From Hydrogenimonas urashimensis (GTDB lineage Bacteria > Campylobacterota > Campylobacteria > Campylobacterales > Hydrogenimonadaceae), in NCBI RefSeq assembly GCF_016593255.1, contig NZ_AP023212.1, positions 1,042,001 through 1,106,000 on the forward strand: a stretch of DNA of 64,000 nucleotides, given 5' to 3'. The notes below the pieces were generated by a model. That model saw nothing but the letters and a program-made list of their open reading frames with translations. It did not search any database and was not told the origin of the DNA. How positions within the stretch are numbered: the first letter of the stretch is position 1; the number at the start of each line of letters is the position of its first letter. Shown piece after piece: positions 10,538-17,864 of this stretch. Both the position numbers and the translations under genes were made by a program.

Positions 10538-10965
10538 TGCGACGCGGTTTCACACTCCTTTCGGCGATATTTCTGATGGTGCTTGTGGCCACACTCATGG
10601 TGCTTGCGTACTCGCTTTCGGCGCAGACGAAGAAGCAGACGGGAGACATCTACATGCAGGAGCAGGCGCAGCTGCTCGCCAGGAGCGCGACCGAATTCGC
10701 TCTGCTGGCGGTATCGGGCCACGACAACACGGCCGACTGTATCGATCAAATCAATCTGCGCTACCCGCAGGGCTCTCCGGTCTACGATATCAACATGACA
10801 CTCTACTATATCGGCAACGGCCTGCCCTGTTCGCATATTCTCGCCAACGGCATCGCCACGGCGGAATCGAACGGGACCATACTCATCGACACGTCCGTCT
10901 CCTATACCATCCCCGATTCGAACGAAAAGGTCAGATTTTTCAGACGGACGATCCAGAAGCCTTAA
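10537..10965 (+). CDS. Minor pilin-like protein, PilX/GspK-type
   Basis: A 142-residue protein beginning MRRGFTLLSAIFLMVLVATL: a very short leader, Gly before F, then a hydrophobic helix without the usual Glu at +5. Lack of Glu5 is typical of the tip-most minor pilins PilX and GspK. The start is ATG 10537, which overlaps the preceding stop (TGATG); an upstream in-frame start would lie inside that gene and is rejected. Two cysteines (DCIDQIN and LPCSHI) may pair. It is the last gene of the operon and is followed by the promoter of hpf. It probably completes a PilV-PilW-PilX-like trio serving the giant surface protein. Confidence 0.75.
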   Translation: MRRGFTLLSAIFLMVLVATLMVLAYSLSAQTKKQTGDIYMQEQAQLLARSATEFALLAVSGHDNTADCIDQINLRYPQGSPVYDINMTLYYIGNGLPCSHILANGIATAESNGTILIDTSVSYTIPDSNEKVRFFRRTIQKP

Positions 10966-11071
10966 AGGTCTCGCTTAAGGGTCGGTTGGATATAATTGCG
11001 GGATTATTACCATCCTGTACGAAAAAGCCGATATAACGGTGAGGTAATCAACATCAAAAAGGAGTTTCACG
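10966..11071 (+). promoter_or_regulatory. Probable promoter and leader of hpf
   Basis: A perfect TATAAT at 10991-10996 follows TTGGA, giving a good vegetative -10. No clear -35 is visible, which is common in Campylobacterota. The ribosome site AAGGAG lies just before ATG 11072, leaving an untranslated leader of roughly 65-70 bases. Confidence 0.55.
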
Positions 11072-11611
11072 ATGAATATAAGCATCGTAGGTCGCCACTT
11101 CGAGCTGACCGACGCCATCAAACAGCACATCGAGAGTGCCATTGATGGATTGAAAAAATACAATCTCGACATCATCTCTACCCGCGTCGTCGTCGACGCG
11201 GACGAGAAAAACGGCAAAAAAGGGTACAGCGTCGAGTTTGTCATCAATATGTCGAACAAAAACACGGTGGTCATCCGCCAGAAAGACAAGGATGTCTACG
11301 CCGCGATCGATCTGGCCATCGACCGCGCCCACAAGGTGCTCCGACGCCACCACGACAAAGTGACCGAGCACAAGTCGGTCCGTCCGGACGAACTGGCGGC
11401 GGCCCACGAGGCGGAAATCGCCGCGGCGCTCGCCGACGACAGCGCGGAAATCGTTCCCGCGGAGCTGGAACTCTACAAACCCCTCGAAATCGAAGAAGCG
11501 CTGAATCTGCTCAAAGAGAGCCCCGACCGCCAGTTCATCGTCTTCAACGATATCGAAGGCAAGATGCGCGTCCTCTACCGCCGCAGCGATGGACGGTTCG
11601 GCCTCTATTGA
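11072..11611 (+). CDS. hpf: Long-form ribosome hibernation promoting factor
   Basis: A 179-residue long-type HPF. The N-terminal domain (about 1-100, MNISIVGRHFELTDAIKQHIE, then DVYAAIDLAIDRAHKVLRRHHDK) is the YfiA/HPF fold that sits in the mRNA and tRNA channel of the 30S subunit. A variable Ala- and Glu-rich linker is followed by the C-terminal dimerisation domain (about 125-179, ALNLLKESPDRQFIVFNDIEGKMRVLYRRSDGRFGLY, split here only in prose). Two copies dimerise through this domain to form inactive 100S ribosomes in stress or stationary phase. It is transcribed alone, from a TATAAT promoter to a strong terminator. Confidence 0.92.
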   Translation: MNISIVGRHFELTDAIKQHIESAIDGLKKYNLDIISTRVVVDADEKNGKKGYSVEFVINMSNKNTVVIRQKDKDVYAAIDLAIDRAHKVLRRHHDKVTEHKSVRPDELAAAHEAEIAAALADDSAEIVPAELELYKPLEIEEALNLLKESPDRQFIVFNDIEGKMRVLYRRSDGRFGLY

Positions 11612-11648
11612 TTGCATCGACGCCGCCGACGCGGTGAGCAAAAGGCAG

Positions 11649-11679
11649 GGCCGAGGGGCTAACCCCTCGGCCTTTTTTT
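11649..11679 (+). terminator. Strong terminator after hpf
   Basis: A perfect ten-base-pair stem (11649-11658 with 11663-11672) closes a CTAA loop and is followed by seven T. On the other strand the same hairpin is followed by only four T, so it may weakly stop recG transcription arriving from the right. A second small inverted repeat (GCGGCT at 11682-11687, AGCCGC at 11693-11698) has no T-run. Confidence 0.92.
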
Positions 11680-11757
11680 ATGCGGCTGCCCAAGCCGCTT
11701 GCGAAACGACCATCCAAAAACCGTCGTTCTTTCCTGTGACGTACGGGCGCGTCGGCT

Positions 11758-13653
11758 TTATAGGAAGCTGTCGCCCTCTCCCTCCGCCTTTTTTATCGCC
11801 GCCTTGACGATCTCTTCATCTTCGGCCACGTCAAGCCACCGGAACGCTTTGCCGCTTTGGGCTTTGCCGTCAAGAAGGTCCCCCGATTTTCGGAATTTCA
11901 GGTCGAGCCGCGCGATTTCAAACCCGTTCGTCGTTTTGGCGAAAGCGGCGAGCCGTTCATTGTTTTCATCGTAGGTGAAGAGAAAGCAGTACCCTTTGAG
12001 TCCCGTGCGGCTGACGCGCCCTCTGAGCTGATGCAATGTCGCAAGCCCCATGCGCTCGGCGCCGACGATGACGATGGTGGAGAGTCTTGGAAGCGAGATA
12101 CCCACTTCGATGACCGTCGTCGCCAGCAGAATCCTGCCCCTTTCGGCAAAGTCTTGCAGCACTTCGTCCTTGTGTTTGTCCCTCCCGTGGGTGACGTAGA
12201 CACCTTCAAAACGCCTTTTCCAGAAATGTTCGCCCTCTTCGATGGAGCGGTAGCCGATATGTTCGCTCTCCTCCACCAGCGGGTAGACCACCAGCACCTG
12301 CCTCCCCTCCCCGGTCTCCCTGCGGATATGTTCGAGCATCGCGGCAAAACCTTTTTTGCCCACGATTTCGGTTACAACCTCCTTTTCGTAGGGTGTCCCC
12401 TCGATGAGCGAGACATCCACAAGCGCCGAATCCATCATCGCCTGGGTGCGTGGGATGGGGGTGGCGGAGAACTGAAGGTAATGGGGACGGGGGGAAGTGG
12501 GAAGGTGGGATGGCGATTCCCCTTGCTCCATCCCCGCCAGAAGCTCCAGCCGCTTGCGCTGTTCGGTCCCGAAGCGGTGCTGCTCGTCCACCATAACCAG
12601 CGGCGCTTTGGGCAGTTCGCGGTAGAGCAGCGCATGGGTCCCGATAAGAAAATGGGCGTTTTGGGGGTCGCCCTCTTCCCTGCTCTGGGTCACCAGGGCG
12701 ACATTGACCCGGTCAGGAAGCCAACGGCGCGCCTCTTCATAAAGCTGCCGGGCGAGAATCGAGGTGGGCGCCATGAGGATCGAACGTTGTGGAAATGCCG
12801 TCATGGCGGCGGCGAGTATCACCATCGTTTTGCCCGAGCCGACATCGCCGACAATCATCCGGCGTGCCGCCGTTTCGCTTTTCAAATCCTCGCGAATGTC
12901 GCCTATCGCCCTCTTCTGCCCTTCGGTGAGTTCAAAGGGAAGCCTTTTGACGAAGGGTTCGATGGACCCCTTCAGGGAAGCCATGGCAGGAAATCTGACC
13001 CGCTTGCCGCGCAGTCGCCTGAAATGATCGAGGGCTTCCGCGAATTTGAGAGCCTCAACGGTCCGGGGTCCGAACCCCCCGTGTTTTCTGTAGAGGCGCA
13101 GCCATCTCGCGTCGGGCCGGTGGGCGCGCACGATCATTTCGGCACGCGCCTCATCGAGCCCCTCTTGCGTGAGATTGGCCACCGTCACCAGCGATTCGAC
13201 GAGTCGTCGGTGGATGTCCTGCCGGAGTTTGCACTTGTACTGCGGGACGATCTCGCCCGTTTTCGACACCTTTTTGGGGTTGACCATCTGCAGTTTCATG
13301 CCGAAAAGCTCGATCTTTCCCTGCAGGCAATGGCGCATGCCCGGCGTGTACAAAGCGGCGTGCCACGGTTTGGGGTGGAAAATTGTCACGTCGATGGGAC
13401 GGTCGGTGATTGGTGTGCGAACCGTCGCCACCAGCCGTTTCGAAGGCCTGGCGACAGAAATCACCTCAGCTTCGATGGTATGGATCTCTCCCGGCAAGAT
13501 GGCAGCAGAAAGCCTCGTGTCGAGGTAGGAGACGGGCGTATGGATAGCCAGGTCCAGAAGCGAGGAGAAACCGGCTTTTTCGAGTTTTTCCGAAAAGGGG
13601 CTCTTCGTTTTTTTCAAAGATTGCCCGCGAAGCGGTTCATCCTCTTTTTTCAC
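11758..13653 (-). CDS. recG: ATP-dependent DNA helicase RecG
   Basis: A 631-residue superfamily 2 helicase that reverses stalled forks and branch-migrates recombination intermediates. Visible motifs are the wedge/OB region in the first 200 residues, Walker A GDVGSGKT (269-276), DEQH (356-359), motif III FSATPIPRT and the RecG C-terminal segment with QLRGRVSRTGLKGYCFL. It is shorter at the N terminus than E. coli RecG, as is usual in this group. The start is GTG 13653, overlapping the upstream M16 stop (GTGA). An unusual extra stretch with SHLPTSPRPH lies between DEQH and motif III; its DNA (12477-12511) is a period-7 tandem repeat also found elsewhere in the window, so it looks like an in-frame repeat insertion. 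It is the last gene of the ribH-to-recG run. Confidence 0.95.
   Translation of the reverse strand: MKKEDEPLRGQSLKKTKSPFSEKLEKAGFSSLLDLAIHTPVSYLDTRLSAAILPGEIHTIEAEVISVARPSKRLVATVRTPITDRPIDVTIFHPKPWHAALYTPGMRHCLQGKIELFGMKLQMVNPKKVSKTGEIVPQYKCKLRQDIHRRLVESLVTVANLTQEGLDEARAEMIVRAHRPDARWLRLYRKHGGFGPRTVEALKFAEALDHFRRLRGKRVRFPAMASLKGSIEPFVKRLPFELTEGQKRAIGDIREDLKSETAARRMIVGDVGSGKTMVILAAAMTAFPQRSILMAPTSILARQLYEEARRWLPDRVNVALVTQSREEGDPQNAHFLIGTHALLYRELPKAPLVMVDEQHRFGTEQRKRLELLAGMEQGESPSHLPTSPRPHYLQFSATPIPRTQAMMDSALVDVSLIEGTPYEKEVVTEIVGKKGFAAMLEHIRRETGEGRQVLVVYPLVEESEHIGYRSIEEGEHFWKRRFEGVYVTHGRDKHKDEVLQDFAERGRILLATTVIEVGISLPRLSTIVIVGAERMGLATLHQLRGRVSRTGLKGYCFLFTYDENNERLAAFAKTTNGFEIARLDLKFRKSGDLLDGKAQSGKAFRWLDVAEDEEIVKAAIKKAEGEGDSFL
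12477..12511. repeat. Period-7 tandem repeat inside recG
   Basis: Five degenerate seven-base units read on the plus strand as GGTAATG, GGGACGG, GGGGAAG, TGGGAAG and GTGGGAT. They code in frame for part of an extra segment of RecG between helicase motifs II and III. The same seven-base periodicity appears at 30741-30775, 53302-53329, 53918-53938 and 54417-54451. Confidence 0.6.
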
Positions 13654-14957
13654 TTTCTGTTTTCGGTTTCGTTCTCGTTCGTGATGATGGCGAAGGTAAG
13701 CTTCAGTATCTCCGGATGCGCCTTGATGAAGCTGTTCAAATCATCAAGTTTCAGCGCCTCGATCAGTTCGAGCTGTTTTTTAAAGTAGCCAAGCCCAAGC
13801 CCCTTGTAGTACTCGTCGAAAGCGCGCCCCAGACGCTGCGAGAGGGTTTCGTTGCGAAGCGGTTCGCTGCCTAAAAGGAACATCTTGGCATCGTCGAGCT
13901 CCTGCTGCGTCGCCCCTTTGGCGACGAACTCCTCGATCACCTCTTTGACCACCTTCACCGCCTCCTCCTGGCTTTCGAGTTTGGTCTGCAGATAGCCGCT
14001 GAAGTAGCTGCTGCTCTTGTTCAGCGCGATACGGCCGTAGGCGCTGTAGGCGAGCCCGCGTTTGACACGCACCTCCTCCATCAGACGGCTGCCGAACCCG
14101 CTGCTGCCGAGGATGAAGGCGGCGACCCGCGCCTTGTAGCTCTCGGGGTCGTCGACGCGCAGCCCGAAAGGGGCGCCGAAGTAGATGTAGGCCTGCTCCG
14201 TGGGCTTCGTCTGCACCACCGTTTCGGCCTTGTCGCTGGCCGTGAAATAGGGAAGCGGCTCCACATCGCCGGACGGGAGCGCTTCAAGGGCTTTCCTGGC
14301 ATACGATTTCGCCTCTTCCATCGTCATCGACCCGCCCACGACGACGATCGCCCGCCGCAGCACCAGATGCTCTTTTAGAAACTTTTCGACATCTTTCAAC
14401 CGCAGCGCTTTGAGATTCTCCACGGTGCCGTCCGCGGGTCTTGCCAGCGGCGTACCCTCAAAAAGCGAGCGCTTCAGAAGAAGGCTCGCCTGGTAGTCGT
14501 AATCGCTCTCTTTGCGCATCAGGGAGCCGATCGTCGTGGTCTGCACCTTTTTGAAACTCTCTTGCGTCAGGTTCGGCTCTTTCAGCAGCTTCGCGAAAAG
14601 GCGGGTGCCCTGGTCGAACTCCTCTTTGAGGCTGCCCAGTTCGAAAACGAACGTCTCCGTTCCCGCGTGGGCGCTCAGGCTGATAGCACGCTCCTCGAGG
14701 GCTTTGGCAAAACCGGTCGCCCCCAGGCTCTTTGTCCCTTCGTTCATCATCCGGGCAGAAAATTTCGCCAGCCCCGGATGTTCCCCGTCGGCCAGAGAAC
14801 CGCTGTAGCGGAACACCACCTGCATCGACGCGATGGGCAGCAGCCTCTCTTCCTCGAAAATCAGCGGCACTTCGATCCCGTTTATCTCAACCTTGTCCAA
14901 AACCGCACTCATCAACACTCCTTGCACGATCAACAAAATCGCGAATAATTTTTTCAT
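13650..14957 (-). CDS. M16-family peptidase-like protein without the zinc motif
   Basis: A 435-residue exported protein of the M16 (pitrilysin/PqqL) family. The start is ATG 14957, with AGAAGG upstream; a longer frame to 15137 runs through the MNT gene and is rejected. MKKLFAILLIVQGVLMSA is a signal peptide. The family pattern is visible: the segment PGLAKFSARMMNEGTKS (61-77) aligns with the active-site helix (canonical 'GLAHFLEHMLFKGT'), and EVRVKRGLAYSAYG is the conserved R/Y region of the second half. The HxxEH zinc ligands are absent (K, R and M in their places), so it should be inactive or the non-catalytic partner of another M16 subunit. A homologue sits between the MqnC and RecG genes in C. 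jejuni as far as I recall, so the place is conserved. It overlaps recG by four bases. Confidence 0.85.
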   Translation of the reverse strand: MKKLFAILLIVQGVLMSAVLDKVEINGIEVPLIFEEERLLPIASMQVVFRYSGSLADGEHPGLAKFSARMMNEGTKSLGATGFAKALEERAISLSAHAGTETFVFELGSLKEEFDQGTRLFAKLLKEPNLTQESFKKVQTTTIGSLMRKESDYDYQASLLLKRSLFEGTPLARPADGTVENLKALRLKDVEKFLKEHLVLRRAIVVVGGSMTMEEAKSYARKALEALPSGDVEPLPYFTASDKAETVVQTKPTEQAYIYFGAPFGLRVDDPESYKARVAAFILGSSGFGSRLMEEVRVKRGLAYSAYGRIALNKSSSYFSGYLQTKLESQEEAVKVVKEVIEEFVAKGATQQELDDAKMFLLGSEPLRNETLSQRLGRAFDEYYKGLGLGYFKKQLELIEALKLDDLNSFIKAHPEILKLTFAIITNENETENRK

Positions 14958-15001
14958 TCTCGAACCTTCTTTTTTCCAATCTGTCCTGATGTCCAATGAC
15001 T

Positions 15002-15295
15002 TTACAACAATATCCCATCCCGCATCGCCACCTGCTCGATGCGCTCTTCCGGATGTCGCGCAACGACGATATCGATCTTCTGCTCTCCCAGCCGTTTTTG
15101 CATACATATCCAAAATTTTCCACGTTTTTCCCACCAATCCTCAGGCAACGGTTCGGCCACGATATACAGATCGATATCCCCTCCCCGTTTGGCATCGTCG
15201 ACCCGACTGCCGAAAAGATAGACTCGCGCCCTCTCTCCGAAACTCTCTTTCAGGCATGCTTTGATGGCGTCGACTTCCCAGGGTTTGAGCCTCAC
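15002..15295 (-). CDS. MNT-type nucleotidyltransferase, putative antitoxin
   Basis: A 97-residue minimal nucleotidyltransferase. The signature is LFGSRVDDAKRGGDIDLYIV: GS at 29-30 and the metal-binding DxD at 40-42. Proteins of this size pair with HEPN-domain proteins; in the studied HepT/MntA type the nucleotidyltransferase neutralises the toxin by attaching AMP units to a tyrosine near its active site. The start is GTG 15295, overlapping the HEPN gene by four bases (GTGA), so the two are made together. The third acidic residue of the classic fold is probably in the KIDIVVA strand. It sits 44 bases before the M16 gene in an otherwise housekeeping operon. Confidence 0.88.
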   Translation of the reverse strand: MRLKPWEVDAIKACLKESFGERARVYLFGSRVDDAKRGGDIDLYIVAEPLPEDWWEKRGKFWICMQKRLGEQKIDIVVARHPEERIEQVAMRDGILL

Positions 15296-15780
15296 AGAAG
15301 CTCCTCTTCGTTGAGCTTCGTTTCGATCGCGTCAAAAAGCTCTATGATATAGACCGATTTGTCGAATGCCTCCTGAATCGTTTCGACCGCTTTTTCGGGA
15401 ACGGTTTCGTATTCGTGCGTGATCATGTTGCGCACGCCCCGAAGGTTACGCCACTCCCAGGCGTCGGGAAGGTAGCGGTACTTTTCCAGGCGATTCAGAA
15501 TATCGATGATGGGCCTGGATGTCCACTCGATATCGTCATCCACCACGACAAGAATTTGCGGAAAGAGTTTGTATCCCATCGTATCCTGAAGCTTGATGAA
15601 ACGATAAAAAAGCCAGTCGATATGTTCGATCGCTTCCGGCGCGAGGTTTTCGTAATCCTCGGGAATCATCGGTAACAACGAAGCGACTTTCTCTCTTGCC
15701 ATCCGAAGACGGTCCGCATGGAGCCGGCACTCTTTCAGGTAGGTTCGCAGCCGCGAAAACGCCACATCCCAGGCCGCCAT
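15292..15780 (-). CDS. HEPN-domain protein, putative RNase toxin
   Basis: A 162-residue helical protein with the HEPN ribonuclease signature RNMITHEY at 117-124, an exact RX4HXY motif as in HepT toxins. The start is ATG 15780, which overlaps the mqnC stop (ATGA); a longer frame to 16122 runs through mqnC and is not used. The downstream MNT nucleotidyltransferase overlaps it by four bases, giving the usual toxin-first order of HEPN/MNT modules. HEPN toxins cut RNA, and modification of the motif tyrosine blocks them. The protein is longer than typical DUF86 HepT proteins, with an extra 60-residue N-terminal helical part. Toxin activity is inferred from motif and context. Confidence 0.85.
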   Translation of the reverse strand: MAAWDVAFSRLRTYLKECRLHADRLRMAREKVASLLPMIPEDYENLAPEAIEHIDWLFYRFIKLQDTMGYKLFPQILVVVDDDIEWTSRPIIDILNRLEKYRYLPDAWEWRNLRGVRNMITHEYETVPEKAVETIQEAFDKSVYIIELFDAIETKLNEEELL

Positions 15781-16826
15781 CAGTAAACCTCCAGAATCTC
15801 GTAGGCCGTGTTGCGCTTCGCGGGTGTCTCGCCCACGTCGCGAATGAGGCGTATCATCTCCTCCTGGTTCATGCGGTTCATCGCGCCCGCGGCTTTGACG
15901 ACGTTCTCTTCCATCATCGTGCTGCCCAGGTCGTTGGCGCCATACAGCAGCGCCATTTGCCCGATATAGCTTCCCTGGGTCACCCAGGAACTCTGGATAT
16001 TGCGGACGTTGTCGAGAAAGAGGCGGCTGACGGCGAGCAGGCGGAGGTAGCGGTTGGGGCTGGCTTTGTGTTTGACGATCCCCTCTTTCTGCAGCGCCGT
16101 ATGGTAGGGCTGAAAACTCCACATGATGAAGGCGCGAAATCCTCCCGTCTCATCCTGCAGGTCGCGCACATGCGCCCAGTGCTCGACGATCTCCTCGTCG
16201 GTCTCGACGGTGCCGAACATCATGGTGGCTGTGGATTTGATACCGTTTTTATGCGCCAGTCGGTGGACGTTCAGCCAATCTTTCACGTCGATCTTCTTGG
16301 GGGCGATAATATCCCGCACCCGGTCACTGAGTATCTCCGCCCCCGCGCCCGGAATGGAGCTGAGCCCCTTGGCTTTGAGGCGCTTCAGCACCTCTTCGAC
16401 GCTAATGCGCGAGACTTTGGCGATGTAGTTGATCTCCACCGCCGAAAAGCCGTGAATCGTGATCTGCGGATATTTGGTGTGGATATGCTCCACCAGCTCT
16501 TCGTACCACTCGATCTTGAGTTTGGGATGCACGCCGCCTTGAAAGAGTATCTGCGTCCCGCCGATGGCCAGCAGCTCCTCGATCTTCTCGTCGATCTCGT
16601 CGAAACTGAGAACGTAGACATCCTCGTCGTCGCCGTGGCGGTAGAAGGCGCAAAATTTGCAGTCGACCCAGCAGCGGTTGGTGTAGTTGATGTTGCGGTC
16701 GACGACGAAAGTGGTGAGGCCTTGCGGGTGGAGTTCCTTCTTCTTTTCGTAGGCCATCCGCCCCAGCTCTTTGAGGTCGCCGTGGCGTATCAGCTCCACC
16801 GCTTCGGCGGGGGTCATGCGACTCAT
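15780..16826 (-). CDS. mqnC: Cyclic dehypoxanthinyl futalosine synthase (radical SAM)
   Basis: A 348-residue radical SAM enzyme of the futalosine pathway to menaquinone, the main respiratory quinone of Campylobacterota. The cluster motif NRCWVDCKFCAFYR gives Cys 52, 56 and 59 (CX3CX2C). Other MqnC-type segments are FQGGVHPKLKIEWYEEL, the helix IPGAGAEILSDRVR, and MMFGTVET near the middle. It converts dehypoxanthine futalosine to the cyclic form by radical chemistry. The start is ATG 16826, which overlaps the nusB stop (ATGA); an open frame up to 17093 lies inside nusB. The related MqnE and the general CofH-type enzymes differ in these segments, so MqnC is the best call. Confidence 0.9.
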   Translation of the reverse strand: MSRMTPAEAVELIRHGDLKELGRMAYEKKKELHPQGLTTFVVDRNINYTNRCWVDCKFCAFYRHGDDEDVYVLSFDEIDEKIEELLAIGGTQILFQGGVHPKLKIEWYEELVEHIHTKYPQITIHGFSAVEINYIAKVSRISVEEVLKRLKAKGLSSIPGAGAEILSDRVRDIIAPKKIDVKDWLNVHRLAHKNGIKSTATMMFGTVETDEEIVEHWAHVRDLQDETGGFRAFIMWSFQPYHTALQKEGIVKHKASPNRYLRLLAVSRLFLDNVRNIQSSWVTQGSYIGQMALLYGANDLGSTMMEENVVKAAGAMNRMNQEEMIRLIRDVGETPAKRNTAYEILEVY

Positions 16827-17302
16827 TCCGCCCCGCTCCCGCTCTTTGTCTCCGCCGTTTTCTCTCTCTTTTCCACCGGTGCCTGTTTGCTTTTCTTTTT
16901 GCCCGGTGCCGACTTTTGAATGGCATCGAGCACGCCGTTGACGAATTTGGGCGACTGGTCGCTGCCCAGTTCCTTGGCCAGCTCCACCGCCTCGTTGATC
17001 ACGACAGCGTGATCGAGATCGGTATGCAGAAGCTCGTAAGTACCCAGACGCAGGATCGATTTGTCCACATGGTCGAGACGGTCGAAATCCCACTCTTTCA
17101 GGTGGATTTTGATCCGGTCATCGATTTCGGACAGATGCGACAGCACGCCGTTGTAAAGCCCCAGAGCGAACTCCCGCTGTTTGTGGCGGATCTTCTTCTC
17201 CTCCAGCAGGTCTTCGGCAAATTTCTGGACTTCCGGGTTGCCGATGTCATGGGCGTAGAGCAGGCTGATGACCGCCGCGCGGGACTGGTGACGCGTCGCC
17301 AT
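16823..17302 (-). CDS. nusB: Transcription antitermination factor NusB
   Basis: A 159-residue protein. The first 130 residues show the all-helical NusB fold (RAAVISLLYAHDIG at the start; VDKSILRLGTYELLH and VINEAVELAKELGSD in the conserved core, then FVNGVLDAI). With NusE (S10) it binds boxA of rRNA leaders and supports antitermination. A roughly 27-residue Lys- and Glu-rich tail (SAPGKKKSKQAPVEKREKT) extends beyond the normal end and is probably disordered. The start ATG 17302 overlaps the ribH stop by one base (TAATG). The pairing ribH-nusB is widespread, and the operon continues into mqnC by a four-base overlap. Confidence 0.93.
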   Translation of the reverse strand: MATRHQSRAAVISLLYAHDIGNPEVQKFAEDLLEEKKIRHKQREFALGLYNGVLSHLSEIDDRIKIHLKEWDFDRLDHVDKSILRLGTYELLHTDLDHAVVINEAVELAKELGSDQSPKFVNGVLDAIQKSAPGKKKSKQAPVEKREKTAETKSGSGAE

Positions 17303-17772
17303 TACCCCTCCATCCGGCGGTAGAGGTCGAGCATCTCGATGACGCCTGTCATCGCTTCGAATCCCTTGTTGCCCGCTTTGGAGCCGGCCCGTTCGATCGC
17401 CTGTTCGATCGTGTCGGTCGTCAAAACGCCGAAAGCGACCGGTTTGCCGTGTTTGAGCGTGACGTTGGCGACCCCCTTCGTCGCTTCGGCGGCCACGTAG
17501 TCGAAATGGGGCGTCGAACCGCGGATGATGGCGCCGACACAGCAGACACCCGCGTATTTGTCGCCCAGGAGCGCCTTTTCAAGGGCGAAAGGAATTTCGA
17601 ATGCGCCGGGAACCAGGATCAGGTCGAGATGATCCTCCCGTCCCCCGTGACGCAAAAACGCATCCCGCGCACCCTCAACGAGGCGGTCGGTGATGATGTG
17701 GTTGAAGCGGCTCGCGATGACGGCGATACGCTCCGAGCCTTCGAGTTTGAGTTGTCCTTCGATAATGTTCAT
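17302..17772 (-). CDS. ribH: 6,7-dimethyl-8-ribityllumazine synthase
   Basis: A 156-residue lumazine synthase, the penultimate enzyme of riboflavin synthesis, usually an icosahedral 60-mer. Visible features are the substrate-binding [29 protein letters not shown], the [14 protein letters not shown] loop, and the catalytic-His region near it. The start is ATG 17772 (MNIIEGQL); a frame extension to 17811 has no support. It is the first gene of the run ribH-nusB-mqnC-HEPN-MNT-M16-recG. The 92 bases upstream, towards kdsA, include ATTTTAGCATAAT-like AT-rich sequence on the plus strand, and no strong promoter was identified. Confidence 0.95.
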   Translation of the reverse strand: MNIIEGQLKLEGSERIAVIASRFNHIITDRLVEGARDAFLRHGGREDHLDLILVPGAFEIPFALEKALLGDKYAGVCCVGAIIRGSTPHFDYVAAEATKGVANVTLKHGKPVAFGVLTTDTIEQAIERAGSKAGNKGFEAMTGVIEMLDLYRRMEG

Positions 17773-17864
17773 GGGAATCCTCGGTGAGATGAAATGGTGA
17801 TATTTTAGCATAATCGGCGCAAACCGCCGTCGGCTCGACAGAATCCAAGATCGCGCGGAGGCCG

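Noticed and set aside
11857-13788. 643-residue plus-strand open frame opposite recG
   Set aside because: It is the shadow of recG on the other strand. The product is His- and Pro-rich without any fold, and recG has all helicase motifs.
13650-15137. Longer 495-residue version of the M16 protein
   Set aside because: The extra 60 residues overlap the MNT gene and precede a clear signal peptide with its own AGAAGG site at ATG 14957.
15292-16122. Longer 276-residue version of the HEPN protein
   Set aside because: The extra N-terminal part lies inside mqnC in another frame and is Arg/Gln/Pro-rich shadow sequence; ATG 15780 overlaps the mqnC stop as other junctions do.
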